In this document: in pieces, positions 10,950-22,181 of the stretch | Position numbering within the stretch: position 1 is the stretch's first letter | Layout of the letters: every line of letters begins with the position of its first letter | Source: Calliphora vicina | Taxonomy: Eukaryota > Arthropoda > Insecta > Diptera > Calliphoridae | Length of the DNA: 64,000 bases | Direction of reading: 5' to 3' | NCBI RefSeq assembly: GCF_958450345.1 | Contig: NC_088780.1 | Span: forward strand, 131,888,226 to 131,952,225 | Program-made: the position numbers and the translations under genes | Notes under the pieces: generated by a model | The model's input: only the letters and a program-made list of their open reading frames with translations | What the model was told of the DNA's origin: nothing | Databases searched by the model: none

Positions 10950-11625
10950 ATAAATTCACAAATTTCAATACCAGAAGAGAAATAAATTATTGTATCAGTT
11001 CTCGGAAAAGTATTAAGTCCGAAATTAAAAACCCTATTGCTAAAAAAATTCCAATTTATATACGCAAATACAGGATTTCAATAAGCAACGACATATTTTT
11101 AAATTAATTAAATGGGAAAAAGATAATAGCACCAAATAAAACCATAAGATCCTTTTTGAATGAATCATTTTGAAAATGTATACCAAACAAATTATTCATC
11201 CAAAAAGGATGTGAAAACATGTTTTATTTGGTGCTGTTATCTTTTTCTAATTCAATTAAGATAATATTTCTTATAGGTACGTACAACCTATGGAATTAAT
11301 GCTGTTCTTAAATTCACAAATTTCAATGGGTAACAGAAGTGAAATAAATTATTTTATCAATTCTTCGGAGAGTAAAAAGTCCGGGATATGAAACCCAATG
11401 ATAACTGAAATTGAAAATGCATTTTTTGTTTCTGTAAATAAAATACGAATATATTACTATATTATTGCCCCCCGAATAATTCATTAACCAACGAGAGATC
11501 TTTAAACAGATATTCTCTTAATTGATTCATTGTGGAGGTCCATTTTAATGGGTATTTTAAGTGGAAAAAGATAACAGCACATCAGAGGTTCACTATACAT
11601 AAGATTAGGATGAATCATTTTTGTT
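10950..11625. repeat. Hairpin and direct-repeat cluster
   Basis: 11101-11262 is an imperfect inverted repeat: AAAAAGATAATAGCACCAAA near 11116 pairs with TTTGGTGCTGTTATCTTTTT near 11228. A third diverged copy lies at 11545-11625. A separate ~75-bp direct repeat beginning TAAATTCACAAATTTCAAT occurs at ~10950 and ~11308. No transposon ends were established. Confidence 0.6.
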
Positions 11626-11776
11626 GCTGTTTGCATTTTCAAAATTATTCTACATAAACATTTTCTAGCCACAAATTTAAAAAAAAAAAAAAAAACTAAA
11701 CAAAAGATAAACCAATAAACAAATAGTAAGTGGCGACTTAATGTGTACATTGTATGTAGTCGTATTTATTTTATAC

Positions 11777-13254
11777 CTGGGGCCTATTTCACTAAGCTAC
11801 AAGTTCACAATTACAAGTGTTTTTGCCTGTAAAATTGTGAACTTGTGAATAATTGTGTTTCATCAAAATACAATTACAAGTTTGTAGCTACAAGTGAATT
11901 TTACAAGTCACAAGTCTACAAGTCATACTTTTACAAGTGGTTTTGTTTCACAAAACTAAATTTGCACTTGTAAACTTGTAGAATTGTAGAAAAAAGCTTA
12001 GGGTCGACGGAGACCCTCAGAAAATTTTTTACAAGTTACAAGTGAACTATAAATTGAAATAAAATTTGATTTTTAACTATTTTTTTAAAAATTAGTTAAA
12101 ATAAACACAAAATCCAAAAATTTTAATATTAATTTTAAGGCGATTTATGTATGGTATCACATGGTCGCGATTCAACGACTATACATTCTTACTTGCTTTT
12201 GGGAATAGCCATTTTGGAAATCTAAACATATATAGACAATTCTAAATTAGTACCCAAAATTGCAAAAGTATTTATTTTTATCAGTCAAGTAAGCTGGCTA
12301 TATTCGGCTATGCCGAATCTTATATACCCTTCACCAAATTATACTTCAAAATACAAATTTTAAATATTTTTAGGTAAACAAAATTGGAAAAAAATATTTT
12401 TGGATTTTTTTTTATTAAATTTTAAAATTTTTTTGTATATTAATTATTTTTTGGTGAAAAAAAAATTCGGGTTAAAAAATATTTTTTATATAAGAATTAT
12501 TATTGAAATATGTTTTATTGCGTTTTTAAGAATAAGAATTGTAAAATTAATATCACAATATACAGTGGTGGTCAGGAATTTAAGACAAAAATTGTTTGCT
12601 AAATTCCACGTGATTGTCAATTATTTTTTAAAATATTTCCACAAATATGTATGCATGAGGACTGTTTTAACACACAAGTGTGTTTTATTGAACTGTGTCA
12701 ATTCATACATATTCACCACGAACACATAAGATTTTTCTACAACTTGACCAAAAAATTTTTTTTTTAAATAAACATATTTACTCACATTTATATCATTATA
12801 TTTTTATTATTATAAAATATTCGGACCAAATTTTGTATTTTTAGTTCCATTAGTTTCGCTCATATCATGTTATTAACAGCGGATGTTCGCTGAGGTGGGT
12901 CAACGTATTTCCACATATCTTTGTCCATATATGTTTTACCGATTTTTCCAAACATTTTTCAGAAACTAGAAACATTAATAATAAATTGCATACCCTTTGA
13001 GGTCCTTTTATTTTGGCTCTATCGCACTTAAAATTCAGTTGATGAAAATAATCCAAGTATTTGTCTTAAATTGGTGGCCACCACTGTATATGTACAAGAA
13101 CTTGTAATTGTAGAAATTGTAGTTTACAAGTGCAAAAAGCTACAAGTTTTGTGAAAATTTTAATGAAACACAATTCATCAGCACTTGTAAGAATTAGACT
13201 TGTAATTGTAACTTGTAAACTTGTAGAATTGTAGTTTAGTGAAATAGGCCCCTG
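11777..13254. mobile_element. TIR element, possibly Harbinger-like, with ACAAGT subterminal repeats
   Basis: Inverted ends share GGGGCCTATTTCACTAA (left at 11779, right ending near 13252). Both subterminal regions contain many copies of TTACAAGTG or CTTGTAGAATTGTAG. The TIR resembles PIF/Harbinger ends, but no target duplication could be seen, so the superfamily is uncertain. A MITE (12563-13086) and a short DINE-type end (12286-12338, ATTCGGCTATGCCGAAT) lie inside. Confidence 0.65.
12563..13086. mobile_element. Tc1/mariner-type MITE, family M1, copy 2
   Basis: 524 bp, flanked by TA, with ends CAGTGGTGGTCAGGAATTTA and TAAATTGGTGGCCACCACTG. It is the reverse-orientation counterpart of 1517-2026. 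The two copies share a parallel ORF in the same position, but this is shared ancestry within a non-coding MITE, not a gene. Confidence 0.85.
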
Positions 13255-14623
13255 AAGATGATATTACAACAATAAGTTGATAAGAAATTGAATATGGTAA
13301 AATGTAAACACCCATAAAGAAATTAAACATTTCCAAAAATAAAAAAACACAAACATTTGTCCTGCTCGTTGTAAAAGTGTTAAATTCTGAGTCACTTTTG
13401 CGGTCAACCCATAAAGTGGCTGTGCCATGCCGGTCAATGCAACTGCATATTGTTTATTACAGTTTTACCCAATATTTTGGCAAAAATAACTTATCACATG
13501 GCAAAATGAAATAAAATTTACAACAATGCAAAAACCAACAACAACAAACATTAATACACTAAACTTTTACAACCCGCATAGTGTCAAAGTGGATGAATTG
13601 AACTGAAATTGGTTCGGTTTCGTTTAGTTTGTTGCATGAATGGTTTGGTTTAGTGTGGTTGTTGTTGTTGTTTTTGCAATTTACTTTTCTTGTTGGTGTT
13701 GTTTTTCCTGCTATTATTGTCAATGTAATATGTAAGCACCATGTAGTTGTTGTTGTTTTATATTACTTTACATTTTTTTATTTGGGCGGAGGTGCTGCGC
13801 TGCCAACGTCGCCGATACGATTCTTGAGAAATATTGTCCATAATTTTTTATTAGCATTTAATAACTTCCATTCGTTTTATTAACAAAGAAATTTCAAGAA
13901 ATATTTACTCAATACAATGTTTATTTTAAGATATTTCAACAGAAATTTACCTTTTATATCTATATAATTTATTTTTTGTTGGTGGTTTTTGTATTTATCT
14001 TATAATCCTCTTTGTTTTTCTTAATTTTTTTTTATTCTTTCTTGTTGGACAAAAATTTTTTCAACACGACTTTTCTACAACATGCACTTATTTCATTTAT
14101 ATTTGCCCTTTTTCTTTAAACTTTAAATATTAGAAATTTCTTAATTTCATTGAATTTTTCATAAAATTTAACACTTTTTATTTATTTTATTTAAAATTTA
14201 ATAAAATTTCTTTTATCTGTTCACTTTTTCACTTCTCAAATTTTTTTCTTGTTCTATTAGTGAACAAACACACATACAACCCCTTTTGCAATTTGACAGT
14301 TGAATGTTGAAATGTCAAAGTTGTAATACGTTCATTTTATCCGGGGCTGTGTTCATTTATTATAGTGTAATGGATAATGAGACTGTTTGGATAACAATTT
14401 GTTGGATGGTTTATATCTTAGCTAAATGTTTGAAACAGGGTTGCATTTTGTATGGAAGCTCCGATGAGACGTTAGAAGCTAAAATTTGTATTTGAAAATT
14501 GTAAAAGAGTTACATATTAATCCCTATATACATAAACAACTTTTTCGAATTGTTTAATAAACCTTTAATACATTTAAAAACCTAATATGAAGTACAAGGT
14601 CCACAGGGACCAATTTCTATTTG
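13255..14623. other. Unassigned A+T-rich sequence
   Basis: Contains GTT/CAA-rich simple runs (13530-13760) and T-rich stretches (13960-14260). No gene or element end was recognised. Confidence 0.5.
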
Positions 14624-15528
14624 TATGGACTGCCCCGGCTTCGCCCGGTGGCATTTACTAATGTTAGTACAAGTTTCTCAAACCCACATACACCTGCCTG
14701 TTCTTATTTCAAAATCCTCTATCTTGAAAAACACAACTTTTCAGGAGAGCCAAAAAACTGTTTTTTAGCTTATTAAAAGTTATTAAAATTCGGTATTCTA
14801 CAATATTTTTCAAAAGCACCTACTGAATCTCACATATAATTGGTTTTTAAAATTTTACATTATTGTGGACTTTATGATAGATAGAGGATTTTGATCAGAT
14901 AGAGGGTTTTGCACATTAATAAAAATTAATTATTTTGATTTCATTTATGCCACCTGTTAGTTTTAAACGTGCTTTATTTAAGATATCGTCTAATAATACA
15001 ATATTAAACAAAAAATTATAGAAAAAATGTTTTTATTTTTCTTTTGTAAATTTTTTTGAAGTTTGAAGAAATTATTTCAAAAAAATATTTGAAAATATTT
15101 TTTTTGAAAAGATAAAGGGTTTTGCATTCAGAAAAATTATTTGTGTAAGATAGAGAAATAACAAAAATGCAAATAAAACAGCAAAAAAAGACATGTTTGT
15201 TATAAAATTCACACCATAGATGAGGGCTGTTTTAATGAAGATTTTGCCATCAAAAAGTAATTTTCGTCAAAATCAAAGATGGAGGGTTTTGAATATGGTC
15301 AATCCATATACATTTGTACTGCATACTTTAGGTAGATTTTTTATTACAGTTGATTGGACTGAAAAAAATATTTCCGAGTTTTACCCCGAATGTTTGAATT
15401 TTTTCTTTACAAACCATCTCCTGAAAATTTCGAATCGAATAAAAAAAAAATCAGCCAAATCGCTCCAGCCGTTCTCACGTGATGCCATTACATACATGGA
15501 CCATTTAATTTTTATATACATATATAGA
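14624..15528 (-). mobile_element. Helitron-like (LEP1-like) element, copy A, interrupted
   Basis: Its outer parts match the element at 46536-46865: the CCCCGGCTTCGCCCGG end at 14632, the block with CCCACATACACCTGCCTGTT, and the right block with CGCTCCAGCCGTTCTCACGT ending in TATATACATATATAGA. On the minus strand the 5' end reads TCTATATATG, as expected for this family. The 3' CTAG terminus is eroded. A 586-bp MITE splits the element. Confidence 0.7.
14708..15293. mobile_element. MITE inserted in Helitron-like copy A (TAT duplication)
   Basis: Ends are TTCAAAATCCTCTATCTTGA and, inverted, TCAAAGATGGAGGGTTTTGA, flanked by TAT at 14705-14707 and 15294-15296. The same motif recurs internally (GATAGAGGATTTTGA near 14878). 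The uninterrupted copy at 46536-46865 lacks this segment, which confirms it as an insertion. Superfamily is uncertain. Confidence 0.65.
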
Positions 15529-15797
15529 ATCTATATATTATTTTGAAATACCATATATTTTATTTTAATAATAACTGCGGATATACCTCAAAAGATAATT
15601 TTTAAATAAGGGAAGTATCCCTCACACTTAAATTATTAATATAATTTTTCTGAGAAAAAAAAAAATTGGTTTATTTTACAAATTTGGTGCGTGATGTTTT
15701 TGATTCCAAATAACCTAAAAAAGTGATTTTCATTACTGATACAACATTGGCCATCACGTGGTGGTATGCCAAAAATTTCGCCAAAATTAGTTATATC

Positions 15798-16972
15798 TAG
15801 GGGGCGGATTTTCATGCATTTATTATTGGAAAATATGCGCCTAAAATATGCTTCAAAAAAATCAAAATATGACCTAAAAAGTTAAAAAATATGCACTTAT
15901 ATTCTTGTGCAGAAACATAAAATAATTAAGAATGGAATTCGAAATGTCCAAAAAAATACACAACACTGTTGCCAGCAGTTAGAACTCTTTAATTTATACC
16001 AGGAATTAAACAATTAAAGTTCTAAAACTAGTTTTAAAATAATTTTTCTTCTGAAAAAACGATGGACGATATATTAATTGTAATATCTTGGTATGAATAC
16101 TTGTTTAAAGCCATAATCTTTAGAGATTCTCTATTTTGATCGTGCTGTAAAGTAGCATCCAACCTTAATTTTTATCTCGTAATAACCAAGCAATTAAGCA
16201 ATTAGTAAATGCATCCCTTATAGAGGGAAATAATATCTGATCACTTGGCTGACTCCAATTTATATATTTTGGGTCATTTGACGTGATATTTGTAATGCAG
16301 AGAGAAGTCAATTGGTTACTTTATACATCCCATGGAATCTAGCATAAAGACAATTATCACTTACATAAGTGTCTCTATGTAATCTATAGTGTCTCTAAGA
16401 TATCCAAAATCACTAGTTTACGACAGTCTCGTAGAAATGACTGTCAGGAGCGGTAACTTTGTATGTGAATCTTTCGATAACGAAATCTCTTATAAATCGA
16501 ATTTGCAATTAAAACAAATATGAATGTTTTTCGATACATTTAATGAATTTTTGATACTTAAAAAAACTAAACTTTTTAAAAGAAAAATGTTTTGAAATGA
16601 TAATTTTCAATTACTGTTAAAGAAATGAAGAACTTAATGCCAGTTTCTCGATGTCGAAAGAAGTTAGTTAGTAAATGTTATCTACTGCTATTTCTATAAT
16701 AAATTCGACAAAAAAATTGTTGTCGAAACAATGTATTGCCCATTAATGACAAAAAATTATATTTTTATTAAAAATTGGCATAATATGCATATAAATATGC
16801 ATTTTGAAGTAAAATATAACAAAATATGCATTATCAATAAAATATGCAAAAATATGCACTAACAAATCGATGCCATTTTGCAGCAAAATGTGCGATTCGG
16901 ATAGATAATTGGTCTACATTGTATTTGGACGTTCGAGAAAAAACATGCATTTGCATATAAATCCGCCCCCTA
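15798..16972. mobile_element. hAT-type MITE with 8-bp target duplication and ATATGCA repeats
   Basis: 1175 bp. Ends TAGGGGGCGGATTT and AAATCCGCCCCCTA are exact inverted repeats, flanked by a perfect duplication GTTATATC (15790-15797 and 16973-16980). Both ends carry many copies of AATATGCA (15840-15905, 16780-16860), likely transposase binding sites. No transposase coding sequence was seen. Confidence 0.88.
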
Positions 16973-17281
16973 GTTATATCTTTAATGTACATACATATAA
17001 TGAATTTTAGAAAAAACTATTTTAATTTTTTATGAGTTTAATATGAAAAAGCCTAAAAAACTACCGTTCTAAACATCCTTTAAATGTCAATAGAAACTAA
17101 ACTATTGGTCGGATCGCCTTGAATTTTTTTAAACGATTCTAATTAAATTTATTTTGAATAAGTGTATACTTCCCATGGACCTTCTCACCAATCGGAGCGT
17201 TAAGGTATTTATAGACGACAATACAGAGTATTAATATACATATCTCAATTACAAAACAATTTCATGGTCTAAACAAATATA

Positions 17282-17530
17282 GTTGGTCAATTCACAAGCT
17301 CTCTTATCAGTCATATTGTCATAATGTCTTAATATATCTCGACTCGGCAGCTCGGCTTAACCGACACTTAGGCATTCGGCGAAGGTCTCTACTGGTTGGT
17401 TACGATAACATAGCATACATAGTACTATTATTTTAGGACACTTTATACTTGAAAATCAATAAAAACCATTGTGAAATATTAGGACATTATAACAATATGA
17501 CATGATAAGAGACCTTGTGAATTGACCAAG
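17282..17530. mobile_element. Short palindromic MITE
   Basis: 249 bp, flanked by TA. Inverted ends begin GTTGGTCAATTCACAAG and pair over about 52 bp (to about 17335 and 17478), with a loop of about 140 bp. A diverged single arm of the same family occurs at 10685-10745. Confidence 0.7.
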
Positions 17531-17639
17531 TATGAATTAGATTTTTAAATAATTCGAAAACTATTTTCTCATCTGATTCAGGTAAGTCAAATAAGATTTT
17601 GATTTTGCAAAATAAAAAGTAAAACATTTTTTATTTTTT

Positions 17640-17830
17640 TTTTTCGATAGATTGGATGAGAAAAAACACCTGTTTGGCCAAAATATCGAATATTTTGACC
17701 CCTCTAACTCAGATAGTTGTTGACCGATCTTGTTGAAAAGTTGTTTCTAAATTACTATCCAATAGGACCAACATTGGTGCAAATTTCATTCTGATTGGAA
17801 GACATCGGTTTCAAAATACATATAAATATG
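17640..17830 (+). repeat. Diverged end copy of the foldback family at 24855-26001
   Basis: Shares blocks such as AAAAAACACCTG, CTCTAACTCAGA and TTACTATCCAATAG in the same order as 25825-25965, ending with the GGAAGACATCG block. No matching left end is present, so it is a fragment. Confidence 0.65.
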
Positions 17831-18189
17831 AAGAGAATATACAAAAAAAATTAACGAACAAATATTTTAAAAAACTGCCGTGTAAACAGGAAATGAATTT
17901 TTCAAAATGATTTCTTGACAAACCGGATGGATTGAGTAATATTTAAAGTTGCGAATATTAACACACAGTATTGTCGTCTGTAAATAACTTTATGAATTTA
18001 GACATAAATTAGATTTGATAGATTTGTTGGCAATCCGACAAAAAAATTTCGAAATTCCCTTATATATTTTTTAAATTTTTGGCTATACCCCCTTAAAATT
18101 CGAATTCCCAAAAACCCTTCATAGTGGATATACACATCGTTTAAGGTACCTACATACAAAATCTCATGACATACAAATTTTCAATAGTT

Positions 18190-18340
18190 CAAATTTGGGA
18201 ACAATTTTTGTGTGGGAAAATTCGAAAATCGGCTTTACGAATGGACCGAATGTACCTAATGTGGTATTTTAGGTGTCTAAAATCTTCAGAAAATTTCCTT
18301 TCCAATGAAACTGGCTTAAAGTTGTGTTTTATATATCGTC
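18190..18340 (-). repeat. Fragment of Helitron-like family of 62196-63166
   Basis: On the minus strand it carries TTGGAAAGGAAATTTTCTGA, then a TTTTAGACACCTAAAATACC-type block, then TCGTAAAG, in the same order as 62285-62365. It is a truncated copy of that element's 5' part. Confidence 0.65.
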
Positions 18341-18699
18341 GTCCGGGGGATTAAGAGCTCTATATGCCAAAAATGCATTTTGAGTAAATCGATGTTGAAC
18401 TTTAACATAATTTTTCTAAGAAACTACTCGATAGGATTTTGTGATTTTTATACCATATATTTGTTTTAAAATTGTGATTCTGAGGAAACATTTTTATCTC
18501 CCGATCGCATCTACAACGGGATATATTCTAACGGTAATAAAAATCCTGTTTGCTCTATACGCCATCTTAAGCATATTTCCTTGCAAATACTTACATACAC
18601 ATAGAGCAAAGTAGCATTAACAAAGCAATAAAACACACCTAAAAACTCAGTAAAAATATATTCATTTACAAAAAACCAAACATAAAAGCTATTCACAAA

Positions 18700-20822
18700 G
18701 TTATTATGGAATATGGGCAAATCCTGCGTGACGAACGTCATATTTAAATATGAAATTTTTTTGGTTTTTCAAATAAGATACCCTCAACGTATACTATACG
18801 CTATAGTGAGACTTAAGTGCAATTCCAAATGGCATAAGATATTACCTTTTAATTGCCATTTCTTGCGAAATAATTGATCGCAAAGTTTTGTGACGCACGT
18901 TACAAAAAGTGGAAGTAACATTAAAAGTTGAAGTGTTTATTCGTAATTTTAGCGAATTTGGCATAATAAAGCACACAAAATCTTATTCCTAAAAGAAAGA
19001 TGAATGAAAGACAATTCTAATATAACTTATTTGCATGAACAAACATTTGCCGTTTTTATAAAAATCCGAGAACATTTAGTGACGCACGTTACAAATTATC
19101 CAGATGCTTGAAAAGTATCTCCTTTTCCGTGAGAAGTTGCAAAAAATTCCATTCAAAGTGAAATTACTCAAAATTTATTTGTATCTAAATTGAATTGTCA
19201 AAAATATAGCTGTCATCTTGTTAACATTTAAGTAATGATAAAAACACATTAAAAATTAATTGTTTTTGTATAAAATTAAGATATCTGCGCTAGTGTTGGA
19301 TTTGGTAATCATTTTTGTATGAATGACCATAGAAATACATTTTGTTTATATATAAAATATAATACACATATCTAGTCTAATATTACAATTAAAAATTTCG
19401 AGTTTGATTCATTTAAAAATTTGTTTGTTGGTAGACTGTTTCTGGGATTTGCCCATATACCAAAATAATAATAAAAAATTAACATCTTAATTAATTTTTT
19501 GAGATACATATATAAATTGATTAACATTTTAATTCAGTATTTTTTGAATTTTGCTTTTCTCATAACGATAGATACTTAACGGTGTTGGTAATTGATTCCT
19601 GCAATCTTTTTTATTATAAATATTTGCTGCAAAATTGAGTTTTTAATTTTATTTTGAATATATTGAAGAATTTTTATTTTAGTAAATGGAAGAATCGAAA
19701 AATTTAATTAAAATTCTTAAAATGTGAGAATTGCATTTCTACAACCTTAAGTTTTATTTTATTTGTTTTAATTTTTTTCAAATAATTAACGGTGACAAAA
19801 TACTATGAATTTCTAAACCTTTCAAATATTTGTCTAAAGTACTGTGAACGCAATCGATTTCTTGGATTTGTGAATGACCAGTCTCAGAAAATATCTGGAT
19901 AATACTATTGACCTGTTAATGGTCTGACACAATTTTAAAATTGCTGTGGACATCATTAATTTTTATTTTGGTCAACAAAAGAATCACTCAACATAACTAT
20001 ATTTTGAATAGTTGGATGTTCTATCATCAGAGTATTTAGTATTTTGTATATATAATTGTTATAAAATTCGTTACAAACGCAACAATAAGTACATTTTTCT
20101 GTATTGGGAAAAATAATTGTATCGGTCATATTGTAAACATTTATTTTGCGATTATAATAAAATGCAAAACCTTAGGAAGGTTGAAAGCGATTAGCAAATC
20201 AAAAAAATATGTACATCATCAGAAAAGGGTATTGTTTTCAGTTATCTACGTCGCGTTCTACTTTTGTTTCATTTCTGTAAATATCGAATTCTTAAATTTC
20301 ATACTCCGTTGGATTATTTTTTATTGAAAATTCGTAAAGGACAAATTTTGAGTTTGAACTGATCTCTATAAAATCCTTCCGATCCGAGGGTTGTTGCTCC
20401 ACATAAATGGGCAAATGCACGCTAAGGTGTTACAGCTAAACCTAAATAAGTGCGTCAAGCGTTGACTAAAGCGCTAGAGTTTCTCAGTAAGAAATTAGTT
20501 AATCTACAGTCTAATGCAACAATGTAAAAGAGTGTATGTTATAGTTGTACATAATATGTATTAAAGGAAGAACTCTTAGCAAATTTTTTTAACAGAAAAA
20601 TTTATTGAAATATATTAGCATTCAACAATATTAATTGCTCGTAGAGCAAAATGTCCGGCAGTAATCAATTTCATGATTTTGTACTGAAATTTTGCTCTAT
20701 ACGCCAATGGCATAATGGCACAAAAAGGTTCTGTTTTGAAAGATATAGAGCTAAATGCACACGATTTATCTCAGCAACGAGACGAGATAGCCGAAAACGG
20801 ATTGCAGATTTAAAAAAAATTA
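18700..20822. other. Unassigned sequence with repeated TGACGCACGTTAC motif
   Basis: TGACGCACGTTACAAA occurs at about 18891 and 19080, with a variant GTGACGAACGTCAT at 18729. ATATGGGCAAATCC at ~18711 is inverted as GGATTTGCCCATAT at ~19446, suggesting an old TIR element, but no target duplication is visible. The rest to 20822 shows nothing recognisable. Confidence 0.35.
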
Positions 20823-22170
20823 AAAGTTTGCGTACAAGAACGAAAATTAAAATTATACTCTAATTTTGGATATAAAAATAAACGCTATTCATTTGAAATT
20901 TTTTATATAAAACTGTTAAATATTTAAGAACACAACTGCATTGTAAAATGCATATTTAAGAATCAACAAAACTTATAAGAATTCAATTCATAAAAAAATT
21001 CAATTCCGATTGTAGGCAAAAGTTTGCGTACATAAAAAAAAATTAAATATTACTGATTTTTAATTTTAAATTAAACTGTATTTTAATAATTAGTTGGAAA
21101 ACCCCGACGACCAAGAACATCAGGAAGGCGTTTTGTCATTGATGAAACCAGTTTTTCGGTGTATTTGGAACTAATATTTCTCCATTCCTCAGTTAATACT
21201 GTTTGAAGCATTTCCTTTAATATTATTACACTCCCGCAAATCCCATAAATGTTCTATGGGATTTAGGTCTGGTGACTGCGGAGAAGTTTCCAATTGTTTT
21301 TGTTTTATTAAACAACTGGGTCATTGTCTTGAAGGAATATATAATCATCTTCAATGCCCAATTTGCTAACACTTTCGGTAAGATTTTTCATTAGAATGTC
21401 TAAATAGACCTTATGATCCATTGTCGATGGAATAAATTCTAAATTTCCCACACCTTCACTTGTCATGTACCCCCGTACCATCACTGTACCACCACCAATT
21501 TTTGGGAATAAGCACTGTACAAGGCTTTCTCCAAACAAACCAGCCATTTTCGATACAATAAATTTGGGGTTTTCCTTCACAGATTGCATTGTAACCCTTT
21601 TTTCGCGTTCAGTTAATTTTGGTGGACGACCAGAACGAGGCTTTGGGACAAAAATTCCAGTATTTTTAAAATTGTTTATCACTCTCTGGATGGAGGAGTG
21701 AGTACGTTTAACTACTTGATCGATTTCTCGCAAAGTTTTCCCTTGTTTCCGTAAATGTATAATAATATTACGTTATTATATTAATGTAGCTAAATTAATT
21801 AATTTTCTGTTTGCCATTTCTTAAAATTATTCCAATTTGAAAAAAAAAAATTTCAAAAATCACTTTTATGATGAGTTTGAAACAAAAACTGCAGTATTGT
21901 AGTATCACACAATAACAAAAACAGTTATAAATTACCTTTAAATTTTATGTACGCATACTTTTGCATACACGAAAAGTTAGCATACCATTGTTTTTAAGCT
22001 GTCAATTATTACCAAACTTTTCAAATGCAAAAAGAAAATACCTATCGTAATTTTCAAATGTTTATCTATACATAAAAACCAATTTCAAATGATTACCGTT
22101 GTTACTTACGACTAAAATAGCCTGTTAAAATATATAAAGTAGTTTGTACGCAAACTTATGCGACCAAGTG
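20823..22170 (-). mobile_element. Tc1-like element, left end truncated
   Basis: The right end reads as inverted CACTTGGTCGCATAAGTTTG, ending at 22170 and followed by TA. The inner part of the repeat, AAGTTTGCGTACAA, is found on the left at 20823-20836, but the outermost ~14 bp are absent there. A second internal copy (AAAAGTTTGCGTACAT at 21016, ATGTACGCATACTTTT near 21948) shows IR/DR structure. It contains a broken transposase. Confidence 0.75.
21086..21817 (-). pseudogene. Tc1-like transposase, deleted and frameshifted
   Basis: From a probable start at 21817 (MANRKLINLA) the frame breaks, then resumes with IIIHLRKQGKTLREIDQVVK and SSIQRVINNFKNTG, the paired-like helix-turn-helix region. 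GRPPKLTEREKR follows. The first catalytic Asp block is missing: SKMAGLFGES joins directly to FPKIGGGTVMVRGYM, where WGC would be usual. The second Asp motif LQDNDP is present at about 21318-21335. SPQSPDLNPIEHLWDL with the catalytic Glu follows in another frame, and the C-terminus ends in RLPDVLGRRGFPTNY with a stop near 21086. The deleted Asp and frameshifts make it non-functional. Confidence 0.88.
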
Positions 22171-22181
22171 TATGTATACTA

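Noticed and set aside
11777..13254. 8-bp hAT duplication around the ACAAGT-repeat element
   Set aside because: Left and right flanks were compared at several offsets and do not match; superfamily left open.
15220..15546. Plus-strand 108-codon ORF
   Set aside because: It runs across the end of a MITE into the Helitron-like copy A; the same repeat at 46655-46865 has no such frame.
20651..20863. Arg/Lys-rich 70-codon ORF
   Set aside because: Its end runs into the Tc1 inverted repeat and no family is recognised; composition alone is not enough.
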